Shown here: positions 1 through 7,675 of the stretch, piece after piece
How the letters are laid out: each line of letters begins with the position of its first letter
Numbering within the stretch: position 1 is the stretch's first letter
The notes under the pieces: generated by a model
Told to the model about the DNA's origin: nothing
The model's database searches: none
What the model saw: the letters and a program-made list of their open reading frames with translations, nothing else
DNA from: Novosphingobium sp.
GTDB taxonomy: Bacteria > Pseudomonadota > Alphaproteobacteria > Sphingomonadales > Sphingomonadaceae
Reading direction: 5' to 3'
Assembly (NCBI GenBank): GCA_016719755.1
Contig: JADJYM010000010.1
Span: forward strand, 1-64,000
DNA: 64,000 nt
Made by a program: the position numbers and the translations under genes

Positions 1-1518
1 GCGCTGGGTTCCAACGCCTATGCCGGCATGCGCGACAATCTGGACGCCGCGCTGATGGTGCGGATGGGCGCGGACCCGATCACGCGCGCCGCCAGTCCGG
101 ACGAGGTGCCGGTTCAGGCCGCACTGGCCCTGCTGCTGCGCGAGCGGCTGACCGGTCAGCCGGTGCCCGATGCCGCGCGCGCCGGGGTGGACATGCTGCG
201 CGGCTGGATCGGCGAAAAGGCGAGCGACGATTTCGACGCGCTGGCCGCTTCGCTGGAAGATCAGGAGGCCTTCCAGAACCTGACGCTGGACATGCTGCGC
301 CACCTGGAGCTGACCCGCAGCGAGCAGAACGAGCAGGAGGCGACCGACAGCGAGGATCAGGAAGGCGAGGACGACGGCGAGGAGCAGCCGCAGGACAGCG
401 AATCTTCCGAAGACCAGTCCCCCAGCGAAGTCGCCGCCGAACCCAGCGAGGGCGACGAGGACGGCGAGGAAAGCGAATCCCAGCAGGATTCCCAGGACGA
501 TTCCTCCGAGGCCGAGGCCGGCGACGAAGGCGAGGAGGGGATGCTCCCCACCCGTCCGAACCGGGCCTGGACCGACATTCCGGCGAACTTCGATTACAAG
601 GCCTATACCCAGGCCTTCGACGAAGTGGTGGCCGCCACCGACCTGTGCGACGAGGAGGAACTCACCCGCCTGCGCGCCTATCTGGATGCACAGCTCAAGG
701 GCCTGCAGGGCATCGTCACCAAGCTGGCCAACCGGCTGCAGCGGCGGCTGATGGCGCAGCAGAACCGCAGCTGGGATTTCGATCAGGAAGAAGGGCTGCT
801 CGATGCGGCGCGGCTGGCCCGCGTGGTGATCTCGCCCGGCCATTCGCTGTCCTACAAGATCGAGCGCGAGGTCGATTTCAAGGACACCATCGTTACCCTG
901 CTGATCGACAATTCCGGATCGATGCGCGGGCGCCCCATCTCGATCGCGGCGATCAGTGCCGACGTGATGGCGCGCACGCTGGAACGCTGCGGGGTCAAGA
1001 CCGAGATCCTGGGTTTCACCACCCGCGCGTGGAAAGGCGGGCAAAGCCGCGAGGCATGGCTGGCGGGCGGCAAGCCGGCCCAGCCGGGCCGGCTCAACGA
1101 TCTGCGCCACATCGTCTACAAGAAGGCGGACGAACCCTATCGCCATGCCCGCCGCAACCTTGGCCTGATGATGCGCGAGGGCCTGCTGAAAGAGAACATC
1201 GACGGCGAGGCGCTGCTCTGGGCGCACAGCCGCCTGCTGGGGCGAGCTGAGGATCGCCGCGTGCTGATGGTCATTTCCGATGGCGCGCCGGTCGACGATT
1301 CGACGCTTAGCGTGAACAACGCGGGCTACCTTGAACTGCACTTGCGCCGCGTGATCGACTGGATCGAAAAGCAGAGCCCGGTGCAACTGGTGGCGATCGG
1401 CATCGGTCACGACGTCACCCGCTATTACCGCCGCGCCGTGACGATCATGGACGTGGAACAGCTTGGCGGCACGATGATCGAACAATTGGCCAGCCTGTTC
1501 GAGGACGAGAAGGGTTGA
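1..1518 (+). CDS. cobT: Cobaltochelatase subunit CobT, 5'-truncated by the window edge
   Basis: CobT is the large AAA+-associated subunit of aerobic cobaltochelatase (CobNST), which inserts cobalt into hydrogenobyrinic acid a,c-diamide during cobalamin synthesis in the cytoplasm. The frame is open from base 1, so the true start lies upstream. About 505 residues are visible. They show a helical N-terminal part, a long acidic Glu/Asp/Ser/Gln-rich linker (bases about 325-540) and a C-terminal von Willebrand A domain. The MIDAS motif DNSGSMRG is encoded at about 907-930, followed by the [12 protein letters not shown] strand, both typical of CobT. cobS usually lies upstream, outside this window. 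The start cannot be fixed here, but family membership is clear. Confidence 0.93.
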   Translation, partial: ALGSNAYAGMRDNLDAALMVRMGADPITRAASPDEVPVQAALALLLRERLTGQPVPDAARAGVDMLRGWIGEKASDDFDALAASLEDQEAFQNLTLDMLRHLELTRSEQNEQEATDSEDQEGEDDGEEQPQDSESSEDQSPSEVAAEPSEGDEDGEESESQQDSQDDSSEAEAGDEGEEGMLPTRPNRAWTDIPANFDYKAYTQAFDEVVAATDLCDEEELTRLRAYLDAQLKGLQGIVTKLANRLQRRLMAQQNRSWDFDQEEGLLDAARLARVVISPGHSLSYKIEREVDFKDTIVTLLIDNSGSMRGRPISIAAISADVMARTLERCGVKTEILGFTTRAWKGGQSREAWLAGGKPAQPGRLNDLRHIVYKKADEPYRHARRNLGLMMREGLLKENIDGEALLWAHSRLLGRAEDRRVLMVISDGAPVDDSTLSVNNAGYLELHLRRVIDWIEKQSPVQLVAIGIGHDVTRYYRRAVTIMDVEQLGGTMIEQLASLFEDEKG

Positions 1519-1551
1519 CGAGCGCGTTTAATCGCTCGATTAACCGCCGCC

Positions 1552-2229
1552 ATGAACCAGAGCACCACTGTAACCGACGCTGTCCTCTCGCGCCGCTCGA
1601 TCCGCGCGTTTGCTGACAAGCCCGTTCCCCTCGAAATCCTGCGCAAGGTGATGGACACCGCGCGCTGGGCGCCTTCGGGCTGCAATTTCCAGCCGTGGGA
1701 AGGCGCGATCCTGACCGGCGCGCCGCTGCGCGCATTGCAGGAAAAGATGAAGGTTACGCCTCCGCAGGACCCCAAGGAATATTCGTGGAGCGATCCCGAA
1801 GTCCTGCCGGAATGCCTCGCCCGCCTGCACCAGGTCGGCGCGGACATGTATAGCGCGATGAACATCGAGCGCGGCGACAAGGCGGCGCGCGGCGATTTCA
1901 TGGCTCAGAACATTGCCTCGTTCAACGCGCCCGCCGTGCTGATGGTCTATTTCCCGCGGGTGATGGGCGCGCCGCAGTGGTCGGACGTGGGCATGTGGCT
2001 GCAGACCATCATGCTGCTGCTGCGCGAGGCGGGGCTGGACACCTGCCCGCAGGAATTCCTTTCGATGTACGCGAAGGTCATCAAGGATCACCTTGGCGTG
2101 TCGGACGAAAGCCACATCTTCTTCTGCGGCATTGCCATCGGCTACCGCGACGAGGAAGACCCGGTGAACGGCTTTGACCGCAAGCGCGAACCGCTGGATA
2201 GCAAGGTCAAGTTCCTGGGATTCGAATAG
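1552..2229 (+). CDS. Nitroreductase family protein (first of a tandem pair)
   Basis: This 225-residue FMN-dependent nitroreductase-fold protein probably reduces nitro, quinone or similar electron-poor compounds with NAD(P)H in the cytoplasm. The N-terminal SRRSIRAFADKPVP segment (FMN phosphate contact), the APSGCNFQPW motif and the C-terminal GIAIGYRDEEDPVN strand are hallmarks of the family, and the length is normal. It starts 33 bases after cobT and is followed 11 bases later by a paralogue with the same order of motifs. The physiological substrate cannot be told from sequence. A link to the cobalamin gene upstream is possible because BluB shares this fold, but the protein lacks enough BluB character for me to call it that. 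Confidence 0.88.
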   Translation: MNQSTTVTDAVLSRRSIRAFADKPVPLEILRKVMDTARWAPSGCNFQPWEGAILTGAPLRALQEKMKVTPPQDPKEYSWSDPEVLPECLARLHQVGADMYSAMNIERGDKAARGDFMAQNIASFNAPAVLMVYFPRVMGAPQWSDVGMWLQTIMLLLREAGLDTCPQEFLSMYAKVIKDHLGVSDESHIFFCGIAIGYRDEEDPVNGFDRKREPLDSKVKFLGFE

Positions 2230-2240
2230 GGGCAGGGCAG

Positions 2241-2912
2241 ATGAACGTATCCGAAGCCGTCGCCTCGCGCCGCTCGATCCGCGCTTTCCTTGACAAGCCG
2301 GTGGAGCGCGACGTGCTGGCCCGCGTGCTGGCCAAGGCGCAGCGTTCGCCCTCGGGCGGCAATACCCAGCCGTGGAACGCAATTGTCATCACCGGCGATC
2401 CGCTCGCCGCGCTGCTTGGCCGCGTGGCAGAGGTGATCCCGCAGGGGCTGGCGGCCTATTCGCCCGAATACAACGTATACCCGCCCGAACTGGACGGCGC
2501 CTACCAGCAGCGCCGGTTTGGCGTGGGCGAGGCGATGTATGCCGCGCTGGGCATCCCGCGTGAAGACAAGGCCAGCCGGCTGAAATGGTTCGCGCGCAAT
2601 TTCCAGGCCTTCGGCGCGCCGGTCCTGCTGCTGCTCCACACCAAACGCTACATGGGCCCGCCGCAGTGGGCCGACATGGGGATGTGGTTGCAGACCGTAT
2701 CGCTGCTGCTGCGCGAGGAAGGCCTCGATTCCTGCATGCAGGAGGCCTGGGCGGTCTACACCAAACAGATCCGCGAGAGCGTGACGATCCCGGACGATCA
2801 CATCTTCTTCTGCGGCATGGCCATCGGCTGGGGCGACCGCGAGGCGGCGATCAACAGCTTCGAAGTGCCCCGCGCCCCGGTGGAAGAAGCGGTCAGCTGG
2901 CAGGGGTTCTGA
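2241..2912 (+). CDS. Nitroreductase family protein (second of a tandem pair)
   Basis: This 223-residue paralogue of the preceding gene has SRRSIRAFLDKPVE at its N-terminus, SPSGGNTQPWNAIVITG, an MGPPQWADMGMWLQT segment shared almost word for word with its neighbour, and GMAIGWGDREAAIN near the end. The pair presumably arose by tandem duplication. The 11-base gap and matching orientation suggest one transcript. Both keep the FMN-binding residues, so neither looks decayed. Divergence in the middle (the PEYNVYPPELDG loop here) would be expected to change substrate choice. Cytoplasmic; exact substrate unknown. Confidence 0.88.
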   Translation: MNVSEAVASRRSIRAFLDKPVERDVLARVLAKAQRSPSGGNTQPWNAIVITGDPLAALLGRVAEVIPQGLAAYSPEYNVYPPELDGAYQQRRFGVGEAMYAALGIPREDKASRLKWFARNFQAFGAPVLLLLHTKRYMGPPQWADMGMWLQTVSLLLREEGLDSCMQEAWAVYTKQIRESVTIPDDHIFFCGMAIGWGDREAAINSFEVPRAPVEEAVSWQGF

Positions 2913-2918
2913 CAATCC

Positions 2919-2941
2919 CCCTCCCCTCCGATGGGGGAGGG
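2919..2941. terminator. GC-rich hairpin between nitroreductase and cysS
   Basis: CCCTCCCC (2919-2926) and GGGGAGGG (2934-2941) form a perfect 8-bp stem with a 7-base loop. No T-run follows, so it may be a repeat-type hairpin or mRNA 3'-end stabiliser rather than a true intrinsic terminator. Similar CCTCCC/GGGAGG hairpins lie at 43471-43488 and, in shorter form, at 23611-23626. Confidence 0.45.
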
Positions 2942-2984
2942 CTCCGGGGTTGACCTTCTTGCGGCCCTGCGTAAGTCCCCGGCC

Positions 2985-4436
2985 ATGACCGATCCCGCAC
3001 CGCTCAGGCTGTTCAACAGCCTGACCCGCCAGCTCGAAGAGTTCCAGCCCGTCCATCCGGGTGAGGCGCGGGTCTATTCGTGCGGGCCGACGGTCTACAA
3101 CTACCCCCACATCGGCAATATGCGCGCCTATGTCTTTGCGGACATTCTGGGGCGGACGCTGAGCTTCAAGGGCTACCGGCTTACCCACGTCATCAACATC
3201 ACCGATGTCGGCCACCTGACCGACGATGCCGACGCGGGCGAGGACAAGATGGAGAAGATGGCGGCCGAAAAGGCGCAGTCGATCTGGGACATCGCCCAGC
3301 ACTATACCCAGGCCTACTGGGCCGACATCCGCGCGCTGAACATCCGCCAGCCCGCGCAGTGGACCATCGCCACCGAATACGTCCCGCAGATGATCGAGTT
3401 TGCCAGGCGCATTGCCGACAAGCACTGCTACGAACTGGACAGCGGGCTTTACTTCGACGTTTCGACCGTGGCCGATTATGGCCGTCTCGCCCGCACCCGG
3501 ACCGAGGAGGGAGAGGGGCGGATCGAAGCGGTGGACGGCAAGCGCAACGCCGCCGACTTCGCGATCTGGCGCAAGACCCCGCCGGGCGAAAAGCGCCAGA
3601 TGGAATGGGATTCCCCCTGGGGCCGGGGTGCGCCGGGCTGGCACCTGGAATGCTCGGTCATGTCGGGCGAGGTGCTGGGCTTTCCCTTCGATATCCACAC
3701 CGGCGGGATCGACCACCGCGAGATCCACCACCCCAACGAGATCGCGCAGAACCAGGCGTTCTGCTGCACCAACGGGCTGGACCTGCCCGCCAATTCCGGC
3801 GCGCGGGTGTGGATGCACAACAATTTTCTGGTCGAACGCAGCGGCAAGATGAGCAAGAGCGCGGGCGAATTCCTGCGGCTGCAACTGCTGATCGACAAGG
3901 GCTATCACCCGCTCGCCTACCGCATGATGTGCCTTCAGGCGCACTACCGCAGCGAACTGGAATTCAGCTGGGACGGCCTTGGCGCGGCGCTGGTGCGGTT
4001 GAAGCGGCTGGTGATGGCGGTGGCGCAGCTCAAGGAACGCGGCGATGCGGCGCCCGCACCGGGGCCGCGCTTCGCCGCGTTCCTCGAACGCTTCGATGCG
4101 GCCATATCGGACGATCTCAACACTTCGGTTGCGCTGACCGTGCTGGACGAGGTCATTGCGCTCAAGAAGGTCGATCCGGGCGAAAAGCTGGCCGCGATCG
4201 CGGCGATGGACGCCGTAATGGGACTGGGCCTTCTTGAAATCGAGCGCGCCGACCTGCGCATCCGCCCCAAGGCAGCCACCATTGCCGAGGTTGAAATCGA
4301 CGCTATCCTCGCCCAGCGCAAGGCCGCGCGCGCGGACAAGGACTTCGCCCGCTCCGACGCGCTGCGCGACGAGCTGGCGGGCAGGGGAGTGGAGGTAATG
4401 GACGGCGATCCGCTTGGCTGGGAATGGAAGCTGTGA
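2985..4436 (+). CDS. cysS: Cysteine--tRNA ligase
   Basis: Class I cysteinyl-tRNA synthetase charges tRNA-Cys with cysteine. The start at 2985 gives MTDPAPLRLFNSLTR, the usual CysRS N-terminus; the frame is open 54 bases further upstream, but that part runs through the intergenic hairpin. The HIGH signature appears as PHIGNMRAYVFADILGR, the zinc ligands as SCGPTVY, HLECSVMS and HHPNEIAQ, and the KMSKS loop as GKMSKSAGEF. The length of 483 residues is normal for bacteria. Its end overlaps the next gene by 13 bases, suggesting translational coupling with an exported protein of unknown role. Confidence 0.98.
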   Translation: MTDPAPLRLFNSLTRQLEEFQPVHPGEARVYSCGPTVYNYPHIGNMRAYVFADILGRTLSFKGYRLTHVINITDVGHLTDDADAGEDKMEKMAAEKAQSIWDIAQHYTQAYWADIRALNIRQPAQWTIATEYVPQMIEFARRIADKHCYELDSGLYFDVSTVADYGRLARTRTEEGEGRIEAVDGKRNAADFAIWRKTPPGEKRQMEWDSPWGRGAPGWHLECSVMSGEVLGFPFDIHTGGIDHREIHHPNEIAQNQAFCCTNGLDLPANSGARVWMHNNFLVERSGKMSKSAGEFLRLQLLIDKGYHPLAYRMMCLQAHYRSELEFSWDGLGAALVRLKRLVMAVAQLKERGDAAPAPGPRFAAFLERFDAAISDDLNTSVALTVLDEVIALKKVDPGEKLAAIAAMDAVMGLGLLEIERADLRIRPKAATIAEVEIDAILAQRKAARADKDFARSDALRDELAGRGVEVMDGDPLGWEWKL

Positions 4437-4933
4437 AGGCGCTGCGCCGCGCCGCGCTGCTGCTGGCCCTGCCGCTGGTGCTGGGCGCCGCCGCGCCCGC
4501 GCCGGGGGCGCTCGAACGTCAGGTCGATGCCACGCTGCGCCAGGCCTATGGTCCCTATCTCAAGGAAAACGGCGGTGCATCCGATTGGCAGCGGCCGGTC
4601 TTCACCCCGGCGACCCGCCAGCTGATCCGCGCCTGGATGCGCCACAATGGCGAGGAACTGACCGGGCTGAACAGCTTCGGCTGGTTTTGCGAATGCCAGG
4701 ACTGGGACTGGCGGGCCTTTGGCTGGAAGCGCACCGCGATCCGCCAGCTGGCGCCGGGCCGGATCGAGGTGCGCGTGCGCGTCACCGTGGTCAGCGGATC
4801 AAGCCTTGAGCAGCGGCTGGTGCTGGTCCGTCAGGGCAGCCGCTGGCTGATCGACGACCTGTTCGCCGGTGACATCCCCAAGGGGATCAAGGCCGCCATG
4901 CGCGCGGAACTCGCGGTCAAGCCGGGCGAGTGA
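4424..4933 (+). CDS. Exported protein, DUF3828-like
   Basis: This 169-residue protein begins with a clear Sec signal peptide (MEAVKALRRAALLLALPLVLGAAAP) and is probably periplasmic. A GTG at 4433 is an alternative start that would overlap the cysS stop as GTGA. The mature part has the rhythm of NTF2-like DUF3828 proteins: a helix, a Trp/Cys-rich centre (FGWFCECQDWDWRAFGW), then strands ending in LVLVRQGSRWLIDDLFAGD. The two cysteines (CEC) could bind metal or form a disulfide. It overlaps both cysS and the RES gene. Function unknown; the DUF3828 assignment is by overall pattern only. Confidence 0.72.
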   Translation: MEAVKALRRAALLLALPLVLGAAAPAPGALERQVDATLRQAYGPYLKENGGASDWQRPVFTPATRQLIRAWMRHNGEELTGLNSFGWFCECQDWDWRAFGWKRTAIRQLAPGRIEVRVRVTVVSGSSLEQRLVLVRQGSRWLIDDLFAGDIPKGIKAAMRAELAVKPGE

Positions 4934-5391
4934 TGCGGCTCTGGCGCCTGACCCGCGCGCCTTACGTGGCGCTCGACGGGCAGGGCGCCGCGCTGCATGG
5001 CAGCCGCTATGCCCCGCCCGGATCACGGGTGGTGAGCCTGGCCAGCGAGGCGGGCCTCGCCGTGCTGGTGGCGCTGCGTTACCAGCCGGATGACCTGGCC
5101 CGGGCCGCGCCCGACCACGTGCTGGGCTGGACCGAGGTGGACGCCGCGCCGCTGCGGGTTCCCGATCCCGATGAGGACGCGGTCCGCGCCTTTGTTGGCG
5201 AATGGCTGAAAACCCGCCGCTCGCTGCTCTGCGCGGTGCGATCAAGGGTCCTGCCCGAAGCCGATGTGGTGCTGCTCAATCCGGCGCACCCGGCGGCGGC
5301 GGCGGTCCCGCCGCTCAACTGCCGCCCGTTCGATTTCGCCCAATGCCTGCATCGCCCGCCGATGCTTGATGCCTTCAAGGAAGCCCGATGA
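4933..5391 (+). CDS. RES-domain protein with substituted active-site positions
   Basis: This 152-residue cytoplasmic protein spans nearly the whole RES fold: LWRLTRAPYVALDGQGA, GSRYAPPGSRVV, VLLNPAHP and a final PFDFAQCLHRP. RES toxins (the toxin of Xre-RES/MbcTA systems) destroy NAD+, and the domain is named for conserved Arg, Glu and Ser. Here Arg25 (GSRY) and Ser104 (AVRSRVLPE) are kept, but the Glu position in LAxLE is Val46, and the Tyr of VVYTS is Ser35. GGRW also reads GSRY. No Xre/DUF2384 antitoxin precedes it; the upstream gene is secreted. The start overlaps the previous stop as TGATG (a GTG at 4930 is possible), and the end overlaps the dehydrogenase as ATGA. Probably a domesticated, non-toxic RES protein. 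Confidence 0.8.
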   Translation: MRLWRLTRAPYVALDGQGAALHGSRYAPPGSRVVSLASEAGLAVLVALRYQPDDLARAAPDHVLGWTEVDAAPLRVPDPDEDAVRAFVGEWLKTRRSLLCAVRSRVLPEADVVLLNPAHPAAAAVPPLNCRPFDFAQCLHRPPMLDAFKEAR

Positions 5392-6326
5392 CCGTTGCCG
5401 TCCTTAATGCCGTGCTCAAGCCGCTGATTGAAAGCCGCCTGCCCGATTGGGTGGACGCACGCTGGTACGCGACCAAGCAAGAAGCTTTCGACCTGGCCCC
5501 GCAGGCGGAGATCGGCTGGTTCGACTTCTTCCGCAAGGACGACATGGCGCAGGCCATCGGCGCGGCTGGCCGGATGAAATGGCTCAACTCGGTCTTCGCC
5601 GGGGTCGAGGCCTTTCCGCTCGGCCTGCTGGCCCAGCGCGGCGTGGTGCTGACCAACGGGGCGGGAATCAACGCGATTCCCATCGCCGAATATGTCGTCA
5701 TGCTGATGCTGGCCTATGCGAAGGACTACCGCGCGGTGATGCGCGGGCAGGACCGGCGCGAGTGGCTCAAGGATTCACCCGGCAAGCGCGAGCTGTGGGG
5801 CAGCCGGGCGCTGATCCTGGGCTATGGCGCGATCGGGCAGGAAGTCGAGAAGCGGCTGGTTCCCTTTGGCGTCGAGGTCAGCAAGGTGCGCCGCAGCGCC
5901 GCGCCGGGCGTGCTGACGCCGCAGGAATGGCGCGGACGGCTGGGCGAATTCGACTGGGTGATCGTCGCGGTGCCGGCCACTGCGGAAACCGAGGGCCTGC
6001 TGGGCGCGGCGGAAATCGCCGCGCTGAAAGGCAATGCCGTAGTGGTCAATGTCGCGCGGGGCAGTGTGATCGACCAGGCCGCGCTGACCGCCGCGCTGGC
6101 CGAGGGGCGGATCGGCGGCGCGCTGCTCGATGTCACCACGCCCGAACCGCTGCCGGCCGAAGACCCGTTATGGGGACTGGCCAACACCCATATCACCATG
6201 CACCTGTCCGGCCGGGCGCAGGAACTTGCCAACCAGCGCGCGGCGGACCGGTTCATCGAGAACCTGGGCCGCTATGGCCGGGGCGATCCGCTGGACCCGG
6301 TGGTGGATTACGCGCTGGGGTATTGA
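5388..6326 (+). CDS. D-isomer-specific 2-hydroxyacid dehydrogenase family protein
   Basis: This 312-residue NAD(P)-dependent dehydrogenase interconverts a 2-hydroxy acid and a 2-oxo acid. The Rossmann motif GYGAIG sits at residues 145-150, the substrate-binding Arg in NVARGSVID at about 224, the catalytic Glu in TPEPLP at about 253, and the acid-base His in ITMHLSG at about 272. The N-terminal part is short and divergent, as in glyoxylate/hydroxypyruvate-reductase-like members. ATG overlaps the RES stop (ATGA), so the two are probably coupled. The substrate is not evident. Confidence 0.9.
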   Translation: MTVAVLNAVLKPLIESRLPDWVDARWYATKQEAFDLAPQAEIGWFDFFRKDDMAQAIGAAGRMKWLNSVFAGVEAFPLGLLAQRGVVLTNGAGINAIPIAEYVVMLMLAYAKDYRAVMRGQDRREWLKDSPGKRELWGSRALILGYGAIGQEVEKRLVPFGVEVSKVRRSAAPGVLTPQEWRGRLGEFDWVIVAVPATAETEGLLGAAEIAALKGNAVVVNVARGSVIDQAALTAALAEGRIGGALLDVTTPEPLPAEDPLWGLANTHITMHLSGRAQELANQRAADRFIENLGRYGRGDPLDPVVDYALGY

Positions 6327-6351
6327 GGGAGCAATCGGGCCGGACCGATCT

Positions 6352-6951
6352 TCACCCCTTGGCGCGGCGCAGCCAGCAATTGATCGAAAAACGCGCCGCC
6401 GCGAAATTGTCGCCAGGGCACGAAACGGGCAAAACCTCGTGCAGCGCGAAGGACGGGAAGGCGACCAGCCGGTTGTCGCGCGGTTCCACCCGCAGCGGTT
6501 CGCCCGGACGGAACGGATACAGGGCGATTTCTCCACCCGAAAAGCCCCTGGGCAAGGTGTGGAAATAGTAGACCACGGTCACCACCCGGTCAGATTTCAA
6601 ACCTTCGCGGTCCTTGCCGGTGAAGGTATCCTGATGAGGCTTGTAGAAGCCGCCGTCGCGGTGGACCGAAAGCTCGATCTCGCACCGTTCGACCGGAAAG
6701 GGCGGGGTTCCGGTGGCGGCGAACAGTTGGTCCCGCTGCGCGAGGATTGCCGCTTCGAACCGCGCCCCCAGATCACCCAGCGTCCCTTCATGGAGCAGCG
6801 AGTTGCGGCCCGCCGGGGCGAAGTGTTCCTGCCCCTGGCGGCGCACCAACGATGGCTCGAAGCGTTCAGGATGCGCCAGCACATAGGCGAGCAGGTCCGC
6901 GTGGTCGGCAGGCGGCAGAAAATCATCGATGATCAGGTGGCTTATCGTCAC
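6352..6951 (-). CDS. 2OG-Fe(II) oxygenase (prolyl-hydroxylase-like)
   Basis: This 199-residue double-stranded beta-helix oxygenase couples 2-oxoglutarate decarboxylation to substrate hydroxylation. The iron triad is H106-x-D108 (YKPHQDTF) and H171 (FPSFALHEVLPV); the 2OG-binding Arg is probably R187 in ARFSINCWLRR. It starts about 63 bases after the end of the 123-residue gene and forms the third member of a leftward set (62-aa HTH, 123-aa unknown, oxygenase) divergent from an S24 repressor. It may therefore fall under the same operators. The target is unknown; protein side chains or alkylated bases are both possible for this fold. Convergent with the dehydrogenase. Confidence 0.88.
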   Translation of the reverse strand: MTISHLIIDDFLPPADHADLLAYVLAHPERFEPSLVRRQGQEHFAPAGRNSLLHEGTLGDLGARFEAAILAQRDQLFAATGTPPFPVERCEIELSVHRDGGFYKPHQDTFTGKDREGLKSDRVVTVVYYFHTLPRGFSGGEIALYPFRPGEPLRVEPRDNRLVAFPSFALHEVLPVSCPGDNFAAARFSINCWLRRAKG

Positions 6952-7014
6952 GGCGTCGAATCGGTTCCGGCATGAGGTTTGCGCATGCTTGAACCCATGC
7001 CCCGGGCGATGTCT

Positions 7015-7386
7015 TCACAAATCGTCAAGCAGCAGCAGTTGCAGTTCCACTTCCAGCCGGGGCTGCGGAAGCAGGGCATGATCCGCCGCGATTACTGCCG
7101 CGTCCGCCACCAGCTGGCGCGGTACGGCGAATTCATGATCGGGCAGGGCGGCGATGAACGCCTCTCCGGTTTGCACCGCTTCGGTTCCGGCAAAGGCCAG
7201 CTTCACGGTGTGGCGCGTGCCGGAAAAGGTCGCGCTGGCCCAGGCGCGTTCGCTGTGCTGGATCAGTTCGGCCTGCCCCCGGGCAAGTTCCAGCAGGGCG
7301 GACAGCAGGTGCAGCCACGGGCTGGCGCGCCGCGCCGCGCCCAGCGCTGTGGTCATCGAACGGGCGGCGGCGGGATCATTGAGCAC
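7015..7386 (-). CDS. Small protein of unknown function
   Basis: This 123-residue protein belongs to no family I can name. It has a helical N-terminus (LHLLSALLELARGQAELIQH), a central strand-rich part (RAWASATFSGTRHTVKLAFAG), and a Leu-rich end (LEVELQLLLLDDL). No signal peptide or membrane segment is evident, so it is probably cytoplasmic. Its start overlaps the end of the upstream 62-aa HTH gene by 11 bases, implying coupled translation. A 144-residue frame on the opposite strand covers the same bases, but this strand fits better because of the tight coupling and more normal composition. Confidence 0.72.
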   Translation of the reverse strand: MLNDPAAARSMTTALGAARRASPWLHLLSALLELARGQAELIQHSERAWASATFSGTRHTVKLAFAGTEAVQTGEAFIAALPDHEFAVPRQLVADAAVIAADHALLPQPRLEVELQLLLLDDL

Positions 7387-7564
7387 GGGCTTCCTCCAGA
7401 TAGATGTTCATGAAATGTTCTACTCGTTTCGCCGTGCGTTCGCGGGGGGTGCGGCCATTGCGCAGGTCTTCGACGAATCGCGGATCGTGCACCGCAAGCC
7501 GGCCGAACCTGGTCCACGGCATTCCGGTTTCGCGCAGGAAGCGTTCGATACGTCTGATCAGCAT
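7376..7564 (-). CDS. Small HTH-type DNA-binding protein
   Basis: This 62-residue protein resembles the short alphaproteobacterial HTH proteins with the pattern RIERFLRETGMPWTRFGR, then DPRFVEDLRNGRTPRERT. A Thr/Arg-rich recognition region and a C-terminal helix (VEHFMNIYLEEA) are visible. It is the first gene of a leftward unit that diverges from an S24 repressor across a 111-base spacer carrying phased inverted repeats, so the pair has a CI/Cro-like layout. It probably binds DNA, but no target can be proved from sequence. Confidence 0.75.
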   Translation of the reverse strand: MLIRRIERFLRETGMPWTRFGRLAVHDPRFVEDLRNGRTPRERTAKRVEHFMNIYLEEARAQ

Positions 7565-7614
7565 TTATGGCCCCTTCAGTCAGCGTGCCGCCCCGTCAGA
7601 GGAGCGAATCGATC

Positions 7615-7674
7615 AAGGAATAATCCTTTATTCGTAGGGCAAATCCTACTTGTCTAGGAAAAATACATCGCCTA
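7615..7674. promoter_or_regulatory. Three-unit, 20-bp-phased operator array
   Basis: The spacer between the divergent HTH and S24-repressor genes holds three consecutive 20-base units starting at 7615, 7635 and 7655. The first two carry 14-base palindromes, AAGGAATAATCCTT (7615-7628) and TAGGGCAAATCCTA (7635-7648); the third starts TAGGAAAAATACAT (7655-7668) with only its left half kept. The consensus is WAGGRNNAATCCTW. The 20-base spacing places each site about two helical turns from the next on the same face, as expected for cooperative binding by a dimeric repressor. The third unit ends 2 bases before the S24 start codon, so occupancy would block its promoter or ribosome entry. Confidence 0.7.
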
Positions 7675-7675
7675 T

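Noticed and set aside
6979-7413. A 144-residue rightward frame opposite the small HTH operon
   Set aside because: It is antisense to two tightly coupled leftward genes, has no recognisable family and no ribosome site.
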